Shown here: positions 8,728 through 16,403 of the stretch, one piece after another
Layout: every line of letters starts with the position of its first letter
Position numbering within the stretch: the first letter of the stretch is position 1
DNA from: JAFLCM01 sp046154665
GTDB lineage: Bacteria; Planctomycetota; Phycisphaerae; Phycisphaerales; UBA1924
Reading direction: 5' to 3'
NCBI GenBank assembly: GCA_046154665.1
Contig: JBJXFG010000024.1
Coordinates: forward strand, 1 to 64,000
DNA length: 64,000 nucleotides
The notes under the pieces: generated by a model
Seen by the model: the letters and a program-made list of their open reading frames with translations, nothing else
Told to the model about the DNA's origin: nothing
Databases searched by the model: none
Program-made: the position numbers and the translations under genes

Positions 8728-8751
8728 CACTGACCGGTCCGCCGGTCAGTG
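8728..8751. repeat. Palindromic repeat, GCACYGA family, copy 1
   Basis: Perfect ten-base arms (8728-8737 and 8742-8751) with a TCCG loop. Read on the minus strand it runs GCACTGACCGG, loop, CCGGTCAGTGGCAC, so the flank GTGGCAC is shared with the copies at 8801 and 47795. It lies in the gap between the ABC ATPase gene and the membrane-anchored protein gene. Confidence 0.7.
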
Positions 8752-8800
8752 CGAAGAGCCTGTCGTCTTCGAATGACCCGTTGCTTCCCGAACTGCTCAG

Positions 8801-8824
8801 CACTGACCCGAAGACGGGTCAGTG
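8801..8824. repeat. Palindromic repeat, GCACYGA family, copy 2
   Basis: Perfect ten-base arms (8801-8810 and 8815-8824) with an AAGA loop, flanked by AGCAC on the left and GTGGCAC on the right. It overlaps the stop codon of the ABC ATPase gene and is in the opposite orientation to copy 1. It is placed to act as a 3'-end hairpin, but no T-run is present. Confidence 0.7.
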
Positions 8825-9661
8825 GCACAGCAACGACCCACCCCGCGCAATCACCACCCCCCCACTTCCCTGCAGCCTCTCAAACCCCACGCCGAACACC
8901 CGCTTGAGCGTCTCCGATGACATCGCCTCATCGGGCGTCCCCAGCGCCGCGACCTTGCCCGACGAATCCAGCACCAGCACCCGATCCGCCATCCGCGCCG
9001 CGGTCGTCAGATCATGCAGCACCACCACCACACCCGCCCCGAGCGACGCCGACTCGCGCAGCGCCGACACCATCACCTCCACATGCGCCGGGTCGAGCGC
9101 GCTGAAGGGCTCATCGGCCAGCAGCACCTTGCCGCCAAGCGACCCCGGCCCCGGCTTCCCCTTCCCCGGATCGAGCTGCGCCAACGCCCGCGCCGCCACC
9201 ACGCGCTGCTGTTGCCCGGCGCTCAGGTGCGCGAAGGGCTCATCGCGCCGGTCCAGCACGTCCATCCGGTCGAGCGCTCGAAACACCGCTTCATCCGAAG
9301 GCGTGAGCGCGAACCGCCCCAGCCCCACCACCTCGCGCACCGTAAACGCCGCCGACACATCCCCGCGCTGTGGGATGTACGCACAACGCCGCGCCAACCC
9401 AGCGGCACCCAGCCGGTGCGCCGCGACGCCGGCGCCCGCCCCCGCCCCCCGTGACGTCGGCGAATCCCCCCACAGCACCTCCCCGAAACTCGGCCTCAAC
9501 ACCCCGAGCATCAGCCGCAGCAGCGTGGACTTCCCGCTGCCGTTGGGCCCGATCACCGCCGTCACCCCGCTCGACACCTCAAGTGACACGCCTTCGAGCA
9601 CGCGCCTCGGGGTGGCGGAATGGCCGGGATATGAGAAGCTCACCTCACGCACCCGCAGCAT
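8819..9661 (-). CDS. ABC transporter ATP-binding protein, FecE/BtuD type
   Basis: This is the cytoplasmic ATPase of an importer for an iron-siderophore, heme or cobalamin. The 280-residue protein carries Walker A GPNGSGKST (about 38-46), the signature LSAGQQQR, Walker B VLLADEP and the switch HDLTTAARMADRV. Between Walker A and the Q-loop there is an Ala/Gly-rich insertion, and a Gly/Pro/Lys-rich insertion precedes Walker B, so it is longer than the usual 255-260 residues. Its start overlaps the permease stop by one base (TGATG), indicating a single operon with the permease and the binding protein. The substrate cannot be read from sequence. Confidence 0.9.
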   Translation of the reverse strand: MLRVREVSFSYPGHSATPRRVLEGVSLEVSSGVTAVIGPNGSGKSTLLRLMLGVLRPSFGEVLWGDSPTSRGAGAGAGVAAHRLGAAGLARRCAYIPQRGDVSAAFTVREVVGLGRFALTPSDEAVFRALDRMDVLDRRDEPFAHLSAGQQQRVVAARALAQLDPGKGKPGPGSLGGKVLLADEPFSALDPAHVEVMVSALRESASLGAGVVVVLHDLTTAARMADRVLVLDSSGKVAALGTPDEAMSSETLKRVFGVGFERLQGSGGVVIARGGSLLCH

Positions 9662-10668
9662 CAGCGCGGCCCTCCCGCACCCGCCGCCCCGCCAACCGCA
9701 AACCCGCGCTTCAGCAAATAGACAAACACCGGCCCACCCAGAAGCGCCGTCACCACCCCCACCGGCGCCTGCCCCGACGTCAAGGGCATCGCGCTCACCA
9801 GCGCATCGGCGAACACCAGCAGCCCCGCCCCCGCCAGCGCCGAACCCGCGAACACCCCGCGGTGCCGCGCACCCGCCAGCCGCCGCACGATGTGCGGGCA
9901 GATCAGCCCCACAAACGCGATCGGCCCCGCCAGAAGCAGCGTCGCCCCGGTCAGCACGCTGGCCAGCATGAACGCCAGCAATCGCATCCGCGCCAGCGGC
10001 ACGCCCACGCTGCGTGCCTCATCATCACTCAATGAGGCCGCGTCAAAGCTCGGCCCCAGCCACATTGCCACCGCCGCGCCAACCGCCGCGAGCGATGCCA
10101 CCGCCCACACCCGCGCCCACGCCGTATCCGCCGAGATCGCCCCCATCAGCCACCGCGCCGACAGCGCCACGCCCTGGTCCGGCAGCAGGCTCTGCATCAG
10201 CGTCGTGATCGCGCTGCACACGATGCCCACCGCCACCCCCGCGAGGATGAGCGTGGCCGGATCGATCAGCCCTCCGCGCCGCCCCAGCACATACACCAGC
10301 CCCAGCACCGCTGCCGCCCCGGCGATCGGCGCATACGCCGGCGGCGAAGCACTCACGATCACCCCGCTCACCCGATACGCGACATACGAAGCGACGACGA
10401 TCCCCAGCGAAGCCCCCGCCGAGAGCCCCAGCACATACTCGCTCGCCAGCGGGTTCCGCAGCATCGCCTGCAGCAGCACCCCCGAGACGGCCAGCGCCAT
10501 CCCCACCGCCGCGGCCGAGACGGCCCGGTGCGCCCGCAGTTCGAAGATCGTTGGGCTCGTAGGCCACTCCAACCCCCCGCCGCCGGACGCGACCACCAGC
10601 CGCAGAGCGATCGCCACGACCATCGCCAGCCCCAGCAAAACGACCACACGCAAGGCTCGCGCCGTCAT
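9661..10668 (-). CDS. FecCD-family ABC transporter permease
   Basis: This integral membrane subunit forms the translocation pathway of a BtuCD-type importer. The 335-residue protein has about nine to ten hydrophobic segments and the family landmarks RAVSAAAVGMALAVSG near the N-terminus, LRNPLASEYVLGLSAGASLG, and GPIAFVGLICPHIVRRL near residue 255, the loop that contacts the ATPase. The ATG at 10668 overlaps the binding-protein stop by four bases (ATGA). A longer upstream in-frame stretch lies inside the binding-protein gene and is not used. Confidence 0.93.
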   Translation of the reverse strand: MTARALRVVVLLGLAMVVAIALRLVVASGGGGLEWPTSPTIFELRAHRAVSAAAVGMALAVSGVLLQAMLRNPLASEYVLGLSAGASLGIVVASYVAYRVSGVIVSASPPAYAPIAGAAAVLGLVYVLGRRGGLIDPATLILAGVAVGIVCSAITTLMQSLLPDQGVALSARWLMGAISADTAWARVWAVASLAAVGAAVAMWLGPSFDAASLSDDEARSVGVPLARMRLLAFMLASVLTGATLLLAGPIAFVGLICPHIVRRLAGARHRGVFAGSALAGAGLLVFADALVSAMPLTSGQAPVGVVTALLGGPVFVYLLKRGFAVGGAAGAGGPR

Positions 10669-11645
10669 GCGGTCGTCCTCACCCGCGAGCGCCGCCGCTT
10701 CGGCACCCCGACGTTCCCCGGCGCGGCCTTCCTCGGGTTTCGCCGCGGAACGCCGCCACGCACCCGCACCAACCCGTCGCCAACTTGCTTCGCGATCGCG
10801 CCCAGCGACACCGCCGGAAGATGCCCCTTCGTGTCCGTGACGACCACGACAGCCCCGTTCTCCACGCACCGAAGCCCCGCCCTCGCCAAAGGCCCGAGGT
10901 TCGCCGACGGTTCCGCCGATGCCGACTGCTTCTCCCCCCCCGGCAGCATCAGCACCAAAACATCCGGGTCCGCCTTGATGACATCCTCGACGCTCCACTG
11001 GATGTACGGCGTGCCCTCATCCGGGATCGCATCGCCACCCAGTCGCTCGACCATCTCAAAGTGGAACGAACCCGGCCCCATCACCGACGGCGGATCAACA
11101 CCCGCCAGCACCAGCACGCGTCCGGCATCCGTCCCCACCAACTCCGCACGCCTCTCGAACGCACCACGGAACGACTGCTCCACCGCCGCCACGCGTGAAG
11201 CCTCGGCACCCGAAACCCCGCCCAGCACACCCACGCTCGCCGCCACATCATCCAGCGTCAGCAACGCCACCCGCGTGATCGTCCACCCCTCCTGCGTCGC
11301 CAACTCCGCCAACCGCGCCGGCGTATCCCGCGCCCCCGCCTGCACCACCACGTGCGTCGGACGCACCTTCAAAATCCCTTCGTAGTCCAGCCCGTGCTCG
11401 TTCCCCACCGCCGGAACCTCTCTCGGCGTGAACGAATCCCACCCGTGACGACCGACGATCTTCTCGCCCTGACCAAGCTCGCGCAGCGTCTCCGCCAGCG
11501 CCGGACTCAGCACGACCAATCGCACCTCGCCAGCCGCGGCCTTCGCTTCGGCTTTGCCACCCCGCGCCTCCGATCGATCACACCCCCCCACGGCCACGAC
11601 CGCGCTCGCCAACCCCACCAACCACATCCACACGCCACCACGCAT
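10665..11645 (-). CDS. Periplasmic/lipoprotein substrate-binding protein, BtuF/FecB type
   Basis: This delivers a metal chelate or cobalamin to the FecCD/FecE transporter encoded just downstream. The 326-residue precursor has a lipoprotein signal ending in AVGGC at about residues 18-22. The body has the two-lobe helical-backbone binding fold pattern (LVVLSPALAETLRELGQGEKIVG, then ILKVRPTHVVVQ, and DVIKADPDVLVLMLPG). The C-terminal 30 residues are very basic and unusual for the family. The chosen ATG at 11645 places the lipobox correctly. It is divergent from the hydrolase at 11731, with 85 bases between. Conserved heme-ligand residues cannot be assigned, so the ligand is unknown. Confidence 0.87.
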   Translation of the reverse strand: MRGGVWMWLVGLASAVVAVGGCDRSEARGGKAEAKAAAGEVRLVVLSPALAETLRELGQGEKIVGRHGWDSFTPREVPAVGNEHGLDYEGILKVRPTHVVVQAGARDTPARLAELATQEGWTITRVALLTLDDVAASVGVLGGVSGAEASRVAAVEQSFRGAFERRAELVGTDAGRVLVLAGVDPPSVMGPGSFHFEMVERLGGDAIPDEGTPYIQWSVEDVIKADPDVLVLMLPGGEKQSASAEPSANLGPLARAGLRCVENGAVVVVTDTKGHLPAVSLGAIAKQVGDGLVRVRGGVPRRNPRKAAPGNVGVPKRRRSRVRTTA

Positions 11646-11730
11646 CAAGGGATCGTAGTCCCTGCATTCTCCAACCCACTCCCCATCTCCCCACTCCCAA
11701 CTCACCACCTCCCCCCCGTATTCTCCCCCC

Positions 11731-12519
11731 ATGATCATCCTCGACAACGAAACCGTCGAACTCCAAACGCCCTCGGGCCCCATGCGTTGCCACATCGCCC
11801 GCCCCGCCGCCCCCGGCCGCTACCCCGGCGTCGTCTTCTTCTCCGAGATCTTCCAAATCACCGCGCCCATCAAGCGCACCGCCGCCGCCCTCGCAGGCCA
11901 CGGCATGATCGTCCTGGTCCCCGAGATCTTCCACGAACTCGAGGCCCCCGGCTGCGTCCTGGCCTATGACCAGGCCGGCGCCGACCGCGGCAACGCCGAC
12001 AAAACCGGTAAGCCCGTCTCCGCCTACGACGCCGACGCCCGCGCCTGCTTCGATTTCCTCAAGTCACACCCCAGTTGCACGGGCAAACTCGGCGCCATGG
12101 GCATCTGCATCGGCGGCCATCTCGCTTTCCGCGCCGCCATGCACCCGGAATGCCGCGCCGCCGCCTGCTACTACCCCACCGACGTCCACAAGGGCACCCT
12201 CGGCAAAGACGGCGACGATTCGCTCGCCCGCGTCGCCGCGCGTCAAATCAACGGCGAACTCCTGATGATCTTCGGCCGCCAAGACCCCCACATCCCGTAC
12301 GACGGCCGACGCACCATCATCGACACCCTCGAGAAATCCGGCACCCGCTACCAGTGGCACGAGTTCAACGCCCAGCACGCCTTCATCCGCGACGAAGGCC
12401 ACCGCTACGACCCCGCCCTCGCGGCCAGCTGCATCTCCATGACCATCGAGATGTTCCAGCGCCGTCTCGCCGAGGGCGATGAGATCGTGCCCCAACCGTC
12501 GGGCCCGGATCGTTGCTGA
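11731..12519 (+). CDS. Dienelactone hydrolase family protein
   Basis: This is an alpha/beta-hydrolase of the dienelactone-hydrolase family, which uses a Cys-Asp-His triad rather than Ser. In the 262-residue protein the likely triad is Cys126 in GICIGGH, Asp185 in FGRQDPHIP and His216 in NAQHAFIRDEG. The Glu of FFSEIFQ at 39 matches the family's regulatory Glu. No signal peptide is present, so it is cytoplasmic. No catabolic neighbours are nearby, so the substrate is not inferred. Two strong hairpins follow the stop. Confidence 0.9.
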   Translation: MIILDNETVELQTPSGPMRCHIARPAAPGRYPGVVFFSEIFQITAPIKRTAAALAGHGMIVLVPEIFHELEAPGCVLAYDQAGADRGNADKTGKPVSAYDADARACFDFLKSHPSCTGKLGAMGICIGGHLAFRAAMHPECRAAACYYPTDVHKGTLGKDGDDSLARVAARQINGELLMIFGRQDPHIPYDGRRTIIDTLEKSGTRYQWHEFNAQHAFIRDEGHRYDPALAASCISMTIEMFQRRLAEGDEIVPQPSGPDRC

Positions 12520-12551
12520 GGGACATTCTCCTTCCACGTTCCGAATCAGAG

Positions 12552-12623
12552 CCGTCCGCGCAAGCGGACGGTCCCAACTCCACCGAACCCGGCAACGCTG
12601 GGACCGACGGCTCGCGCCGTCGG
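12552..12623. terminator. Tandem stem-loops after the hydrolase gene
   Basis: Two perfect eight-base hairpins lie in the 363-base gap before the metalloprotease: 12552-12559/12564-12571 with a GCAA tetraloop, and 12604-12611/12616-12623 with a TCGC loop. They are suited to end the hydrolase transcript, though no T-run follows. The remainder of the gap to 12882 contains no gene that I can support. Confidence 0.5.
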
Positions 12624-12882
12624 CTCCGATCAAGAGCGGGCGCAATCCGCTTGGGCTGACTCGCGCTGCTCGATTCGACTTGAGTTATCCCACGTGTCCC
12701 CCTGTTTTCGGGCCTGACGGTCGGGCTGGGCCGAAGCGGTCTGCCAAATTCTGGTCATCAGTAGGTTTTCCCAGCGCCACCTGCCCCGGCGCGGTTACTT
12801 TCCGTTCGATCACGCGGTGCGACGCGCCCATCGAGGATGGGCCGTCGCGCCGTTTTCCCGTTCGTGAGGAGAAAAGTCCGCT

Positions 12883-15399
12883 ATGAACCGCCGCCTCTTT
12901 AGCGCCGCGCTGTGCGCCCTTGCCTTGACCACCGCCGCGGGCTTCGCCCAGGCCGCGGGTGAAGGCGCCGTGAACCCGCGCCCCTCGCCTGATCGCGTCT
13001 GGACCCTCGTCGACGCTCTGCCGCAGGAACGCGCCGGCGCCGAGCCCATGGTCCGCCCCCAGGTCGCCCAACTCCTCATGCTGGACGCCGCCGCCATGCA
13101 GCGCCAGCTCGAACTCGCCCCGATGGAGTTCACCCAGGAGTCCATCACGCGCCCCGTGTTCGTCTCGCTCCCCATGCCCGACGGCACCTTCCAGCGATTC
13201 TCCATCGTCGAAACCGATGTCATGCACCCCGAGCTCGCGGCCAAGTTCCCCGAGATCAAGACCTACACCGGCGTCGGAATCGACGAAGACGCCTCCACCG
13301 TCCGCCTCGACATGACCCCCCACGGCTTCCGCGCCATGGTGCTCGCCCCCAGCGGCTCGGTCTTCATCGATCCCTGGACCAAGTTCGACGTCACCCAGTA
13401 TTCCTCGTACTACAAGCGCGACTACATGGGCCGCGAAGCCTGGCTGTGCGAGGCCGACACCCTGCCCGAGAACATGGAGTACGAGCGCCGCATGGCCGAA
13501 CGCTTCGGCCTCTCCCGTGATTCGCAGCGCGAAGAGCAGCCCGGCAACGAGCGCGCCGCCGCCGGCCTCCGCACTTACCGCCTCGCCAACGCCGCCACCG
13601 GCGAATACACCGCCTTCTTCGGCGGGACCGTCCCGGCGGGCCAGGCCGCCATCGTCACCGCCGTCAACCGCGTCACCGGCGTCTACGAAAGGGAACTCGG
13701 CGTCCGCCTCCAACTCGTCGCCAACAACAGCTCCATCGTCTACACCAACTCTGCCACCGACCCCTACACCAACGGCAACGGCGGCACCATGCTGGGCCAG
13801 AACCAGACCAACTGCGACACCGTCATCGGCTCCGCCAACTACGACATCGGCCACGTCTTCTCCACCGGCGGCGGCGGCGTCGCCACACTCAACGCCGTCT
13901 GCTCCGCCACCAACAAGGCCCGCGGCGTCACCGGCTCGGGCGCGCCCACCGGCGATGCCTTCTGGATCGACTACGTCGCCCACGAAATGGGACACCAGTT
14001 CGGCGGCTCGCACACCTTCAACGGCAGCATCGGCGCCTGCTCCGGCGGCAACCGCTCCGCCGCCAACGCCTACGAGCCCGGATCAGGCTCCACCATCCAG
14101 GCCTACGCCGGCATCTGCGGCAGCGATGACCTCCAGCCAAACTCCGACGCCTACTTCCACTTCGAGAGCCTCCGCCAGATGTCCACCTTCATCAACGCCG
14201 GCGGCGCCTGCCGCACCTTCGTCACCAACGGCAACAACACTCCCACCGTCACCGTCACCTCACCCGCCGGCCTGACCATCCCCGCCAACACCCCCTTCGA
14301 GCTCGTGGCCTCCGGCAACGACTCCGACGGCAACCCGATCACCTACTGCTGGGAACAGCGCAACCTCGGCGGGGCCCTCACCCTCGCCGGCGGCGACAAC
14401 GGCTTCAGCCCCATCTGCCGCTCGTTCAATCCCACCACCAACAACGTCCGCACCGTCCCCCAGCTCGCCACCATCCTCGCCGGCGGCACCACCAGCCTGG
14501 GCAACATCCTCCCCACCACCACACGCAACATGAGCTGGCGCGTCACCGTCCGTGACAACATCGCCACCGGCGGCGGCTACGGCTTCGCCGACTACTCCTT
14601 CCAGACCACCAACGCCGCCGGCCCCTTCACCGTCTCCTCCAACAACAGCCCCGGCGGTTCGTTCACCACCACCATGACCGTCACCTGGAACGTCGCCAAC
14701 ACCAACCTCGCCCCCGTCAGCGCCGCCAACGTCGACATCTTCCTCTCCACCGACGGCGGCAACACCTTCCCCACCCTCCTCGTCAACGCCACACCCAACG
14801 ACGGCTCGCAGCTCGTCTCCCTCCCCAGCGTCAACACCACCACCGCACGCATCAAGGTCCAGGGCGATAACAGCATCTTCTTCGACATCAACAACGCCAA
14901 CTTCACGATCACCCCCGTCCCGCCGCCCGGACCCTTCAATCTCACCTCGCCCGCCAACGGTGCCAGCGGCGTCGCGCTCCCCGTCACCCTCACCTGGGCC
15001 GGTTCCGCGGGCGCGACCTCCTACACCGTCGAAGTCGATACCGACTTCTCCTTCATCCTCCCCTTGGTCTACTCCACCTCCACCGTCGCCACCAACCAGC
15101 CCATCCCCGGCGGCACCCTCACCGATAACACCACCTACTACTGGCGTGTCATCGCCAACAACGGCGCCTCCACCACCGGCAACCCCAACCCCAGCGTCTT
15201 CACCACCGCCACCCCGCCCAGCTGCCCCGGCGATTTCGACGGCAGCGGCACCCGCGACACCGTCGACCTCGTCTTCTTCCTCGGCCAGTTTGGCCAGGCC
15301 GTCCCCCCCGGCACCGGCGGCGACCTCGACGGCAACGGCACCGTCAACACCGTCGACCTCGTCACCTTCCTCGCCCTCTTCGGCGTCCCCTGCCCGTAA
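12883..15399 (+). CDS. Secreted M12B-like zinc metalloprotease with dockerin-like C-terminus
   Basis: This is a predicted extracellular metallopeptidase of 838 residues. An N-terminal signal peptide (about 1-25, LCALALTTAAGFAQAAG) precedes a prodomain-like region (to about 220) and a reprolysin-type catalytic domain with the zinc motif HEMGHQFGGSH at 367-377, followed by the TF pair. Beta-sandwich repeats follow, including a fibronectin III-like module near 690-775 (VTLTWAGSAGATSYTVEVD). The last 57 residues form two calcium-loop repeats, DFDGSGTRDTVDLVFFLGQF and DLDGNGTVNTVDLVTFLALF, closed by CP. This resembles a GC-type dockerin tail. A GAGGAG box lies about 11 bases before the ATG, and a strong intrinsic terminator follows the stop. 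Confidence 0.92.
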   Translation: MNRRLFSAALCALALTTAAGFAQAAGEGAVNPRPSPDRVWTLVDALPQERAGAEPMVRPQVAQLLMLDAAAMQRQLELAPMEFTQESITRPVFVSLPMPDGTFQRFSIVETDVMHPELAAKFPEIKTYTGVGIDEDASTVRLDMTPHGFRAMVLAPSGSVFIDPWTKFDVTQYSSYYKRDYMGREAWLCEADTLPENMEYERRMAERFGLSRDSQREEQPGNERAAAGLRTYRLANAATGEYTAFFGGTVPAGQAAIVTAVNRVTGVYERELGVRLQLVANNSSIVYTNSATDPYTNGNGGTMLGQNQTNCDTVIGSANYDIGHVFSTGGGGVATLNAVCSATNKARGVTGSGAPTGDAFWIDYVAHEMGHQFGGSHTFNGSIGACSGGNRSAANAYEPGSGSTIQAYAGICGSDDLQPNSDAYFHFESLRQMSTFINAGGACRTFVTNGNNTPTVTVTSPAGLTIPANTPFELVASGNDSDGNPITYCWEQRNLGGALTLAGGDNGFSPICRSFNPTTNNVRTVPQLATILAGGTTSLGNILPTTTRNMSWRVTVRDNIATGGGYGFADYSFQTTNAAGPFTVSSNNSPGGSFTTTMTVTWNVANTNLAPVSAANVDIFLSTDGGNTFPTLLVNATPNDGSQLVSLPSVNTTTARIKVQGDNSIFFDINNANFTITPVPPPGPFNLTSPANGASGVALPVTLTWAGSAGATSYTVEVDTDFSFILPLVYSTSTVATNQPIPGGTLTDNTTYYWRVIANNGASTTGNPNPSVFTTATPPSCPGDFDGSGTRDTVDLVFFLGQFGQAVPPGTGGDLDGNGTVNTVDLVTFLALFGVPCP

Positions 15400-15413
15400 C
15401 CCCTCTTCGGTCC

Positions 15414-15432
15414 GTCGGCTCTCCGAGCCGAC
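15414..15432. repeat. 19-bp palindromic repeat GTCGGCTC-N3-GAGCCGAC, copy 1
   Basis: Perfect eight-base arms with a TCC spacer, immediately downstream of the metalloprotease stop. The same arms with a GGA spacer (the reverse complement of TCC) occur at 40394-40412, so this is a dispersed element in the opposite orientation. Confidence 0.7.
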
Positions 15433-15454
15433 TCCCCGCAGCGAAGTACACACG

Positions 15455-15488
15455 CCCCGCGCGACCACATCGCGCGGGGTTTTCTTTT
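15455..15488 (+). terminator. Intrinsic terminator of the metalloprotease gene
   Basis: Perfect ten-base GC-rich arms (15455-15464 and 15470-15479) with a CCACA loop are followed by TTTTCTTTT (15480-15488). This is a textbook Rho-independent terminator for the plus-strand gene. Confidence 0.9.
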
Positions 15489-15494
15489 CAGATT

Positions 15495-15715
15495 TCACTG
15501 CGGAGGCGCGAAGTGTGCGGAGCAAGGCAAAGAATCAGAGAGAAGGGCAAGCAGGCACGAAGTGAAACCCGACGCGAAGCACCAGAGCCCTCCAATCCTG
15601 ACTTGCCATGTGTGCCCTGTGCCAAGTGCGATGTACCAGTTAATCGTTGAGTTTCGAGTCCCCCAGCCCCCACTCCGTGCCTCCGTGCCTCCGTGCCTTC
15701 CCCCCGTGCCATCCC
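15495..15715. repeat. CT-rich CTCCGnG intergenic repeats, inverted pair
   Basis: This convergent intergenic region carries two CT-rich elements. The one at about 15495-15560, read on the minus strand, contains CCTTCTCTCTGATTC then CTTTGCCTTGCTCCGC and resembles the elements at 18118 and 28063. The one at about 15668-15715, read on the plus strand, has three tandem CTCCGTGC units. No gene is supported between 15489 and 15722. Confidence 0.55.
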
Positions 15716-15722
15716 CCCGTAC

Positions 15723-16403
15723 CTAAACGCCCTCCTCCAAATCCGTCTCCTTCAGCTCCCTCGTCACCCGGTACGCCCCCGTGAACCACTTGTTCAGGTC
15801 CGCCATCCGGCACGTCTCCGAACAAAACGGAGCCCCGCCCTTTGCACCGCCCGCCGCCGTCGCGTCCAGCGCCATGCCGCACGTCCGGCACACACCCGGC
15901 GCAACCACGCTCCCCCGCGCCACCGCCGCCTCCACCCGCGTGATCGTCACATCCCGCTCATTCTCCCCGGCGTGATCGATGAACACCTCGTACCGCCGAG
16001 CAGGCAAGCGAGCCTCCACCCGCTCGGGCCACTCCACCGCCACCACGCACGCGCTCTCGAGCAACTCGTCCCACCCGATCGAATCCACATCGTCCGCCCC
16101 CTTGAGCCGGTACGCATCGATGTGAACCAGTGTCGTCGGCTTGCCTCTCCCCGCTCCCCCCGCCGTGCCGCCTGAAAAACCCGTCGATTCGTACTCATGC
16201 ACCAGCACAAACGTCGGGCTGCTCACCGCCCCGGCGCCGTGCCCCAGCCCCCGCGCCAAGCCGCGCACAAACCGGGTCTTGCCCGCGCCCAGTTCGCCCC
16301 GCAGCGCCACAAAGTCGCCCGGCTTCAGCAGAGCCGCGAGCGCCCCGGCGAGCGCCTCGGTCGCCTCGGGGCTGTCGCAATGATGCCGCACACCGAGTCT
16401 CAC
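15723..16403 (-). CDS. tsaE: TsaE (tRNA threonylcarbamoyladenosine ATPase) fused to a YacG-like zinc domain
   Basis: The first about 155 residues are TsaE, the P-loop ATPase that works with TsaB and TsaD to make t6A37 in tRNAs. Walker A GELGAGKT is at 36-43, SSPTFVLVHEY at 61-71, HIDAYRL at 94-100, and VAVEWPERV at 121-129. The C-terminal segment (about 165-226) has CRTCG at 172-176 and PFCSETCRMADLNKWF at 192-207, the spacing and DL-x-K/E-W signature of YacG, a small zinc protein known in Escherichia coli as a DNA gyrase inhibitor. The zinc ligands would be Cys172, Cys175, Cys194 and Cys198. The GTG start at 16403 overlaps the thiL stop by four bases (GTGA). Stand-alone TsaE is about 150 residues, so this is a genuine 226-residue fusion. 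Confidence 0.9.
   Translation of the reverse strand: MRLGVRHHCDSPEATEALAGALAALLKPGDFVALRGELGAGKTRFVRGLARGLGHGAGAVSSPTFVLVHEYESTGFSGGTAGGAGRGKPTTLVHIDAYRLKGADDVDSIGWDELLESACVVAVEWPERVEARLPARRYEVFIDHAGENERDVTITRVEAAVARGSVVAPGVCRTCGMALDATAAGGAKGGAPFCSETCRMADLNKWFTGAYRVTRELKETDLEEGV

Noticed and set aside
8728..8751. Classical Rho-independent terminator
   Set aside because: The hairpin is strong but there is no T-run on either strand, so I list it as a repeat rather than a terminator.
12709..12724. GCCTGACGGTCGGG word as another copy of the GACCGTCAGGGAGG repeat
   Set aside because: Only about 13 bases match and the rest of the 28-base unit is missing, so it may be chance.
12685..15525. Long Gly/Asp/Val-rich frames on the minus strand opposite the metalloprotease
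   Set aside because: Low-complexity shadows of a gene rich in Thr/Ala/Asn codons; no ribosome sites or family motifs.
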